Below are positions 58,687-58,697 of a stretch of 58,697 nt of DNA, one piece after another. The position numbers and the translations under genes are program-made. The stretch covers positions 1 through 58,697 of the forward strand of contig NZ_JACOPP010000020.1 in assembly GCF_014287895.1 (NCBI RefSeq). The letters are read 5' to 3'. Position 1 is the first letter of the stretch, and each line of letters opens with the position of its first letter. The stretch is from Lawsonibacter hominis. GTDB lineage: Bacteria; Bacillota; Clostridia; Oscillospirales; Oscillospiraceae. The notes below the pieces were generated by a model, which was not told the origin of the DNA, did no database searches, and saw only the letters and a list, made by a program, of their open reading frames with translations.

Positions 58687-58697
58687 TTGATTGAATG

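Noticed and set aside
1..58697. CRISPR arrays
   Set aside because: No regularly spaced short repeat series was found. The only direct repeats are the paired gene-end duplications.
1..58697. tRNA or rRNA genes
   Set aside because: I saw no cloverleaf with a GTTCGA-type T arm and no rRNA segments. The T-box and TPP leaders are the only clear structured RNAs, apart from the hairpin elements.

Overview
The window looks like a chromosomal segment of a GC-rich Clostridia bacterium, most likely an Oscillospiraceae gut commensal of the Flavonifractor/Intestinimonas/Lawsonibacter kind. The basis is Gram-positive Shine-Dalgarno sites, sigma-A promoters with 17-nt spacers, several TTG starts, a T-box in front of ileS, a TPP riboswitch in front of thiT, and the gene neighbourhoods dtd-MBL-hemZ, miaB-mutS-mutL-hfq and yggS-sepF-divIVA-ileS-lspA-rluD. 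The taxonomic placement is inference from gene content; no rRNA or tRNA gene was seen.

Region 1 (1-14.3 kb) is accessory. It opens with an IS200/IS605-type transposase unit. Next comes a tightly overlapping four-gene operon: a cytoplasmic Mo/W-bisPGD oxidoreductase, a DmsB-like four-cluster ferredoxin subunit, a fused TorD chaperone-AsrA protein, and AsrB. No sulfite reductase catalytic subunit (AsrC) is present, so AsrAB probably serves as an NAD(P)H-linked electron input for the molybdoenzyme. A convergent six-gene minus-strand operon encodes a TRAP transporter, a 2-hydroxyacid dehydrogenase homologue lacking its catalytic His, an M24 protein with altered metal ligands, and an aromatic-acid-decarboxylase-like amidohydrolase. 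An upstream IclR regulator shares an identical 13-bp palindrome with the transporter promoter, at the same distance from both -10 boxes.

Region 2 (14.4-35.8 kb) is mostly housekeeping: ychF, two MATE exporters, a C39-like cysteine peptidase, a DEAD-box helicase, aroK, an HD protein, a MntP-like exporter, mnmA, mnmG, a lipid kinase, azlCD, an Mrp ATPase, a nucleoside kinase, hemZ, an MBL hydrolase, dtd, and an alanine-racemase-like protein that lacks the PLP lysine.

Region 3 (35.9-50.5 kb) carries miaB-mutS-CPBP protease-mutL-hfq, then an HlyD-like protein, yggS, sepF, divIVA and T-box-controlled ileS. Region 4 (50.5-55.3 kb) is an accessory insert inside the ileS-lspA cluster: LysR, a second non-canonical M24 protein, an SLC13-like transporter and a GT2 glycosyltransferase. 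Region 5 resumes with lspA-rluD, TPP-riboswitch-thiT and a HAD phosphatase.

The most unusual signal is a family of three small (about 120-150 bp) hairpin elements at 27710-27830, 42928-43056 and about 46179-46324. They share three stems that vary in sequence but keep their pairing. Each sits at a gene terminus, and that gene end is duplicated on the other side of the element: 89 bp at the mnmG start (2 mismatches), 79 bp at the mutL end (identical), and a decayed copy of about 28 bp at the sepF end. The host genes stay intact. This looks like a mobile or structured repeat with unusually long flanking duplications.
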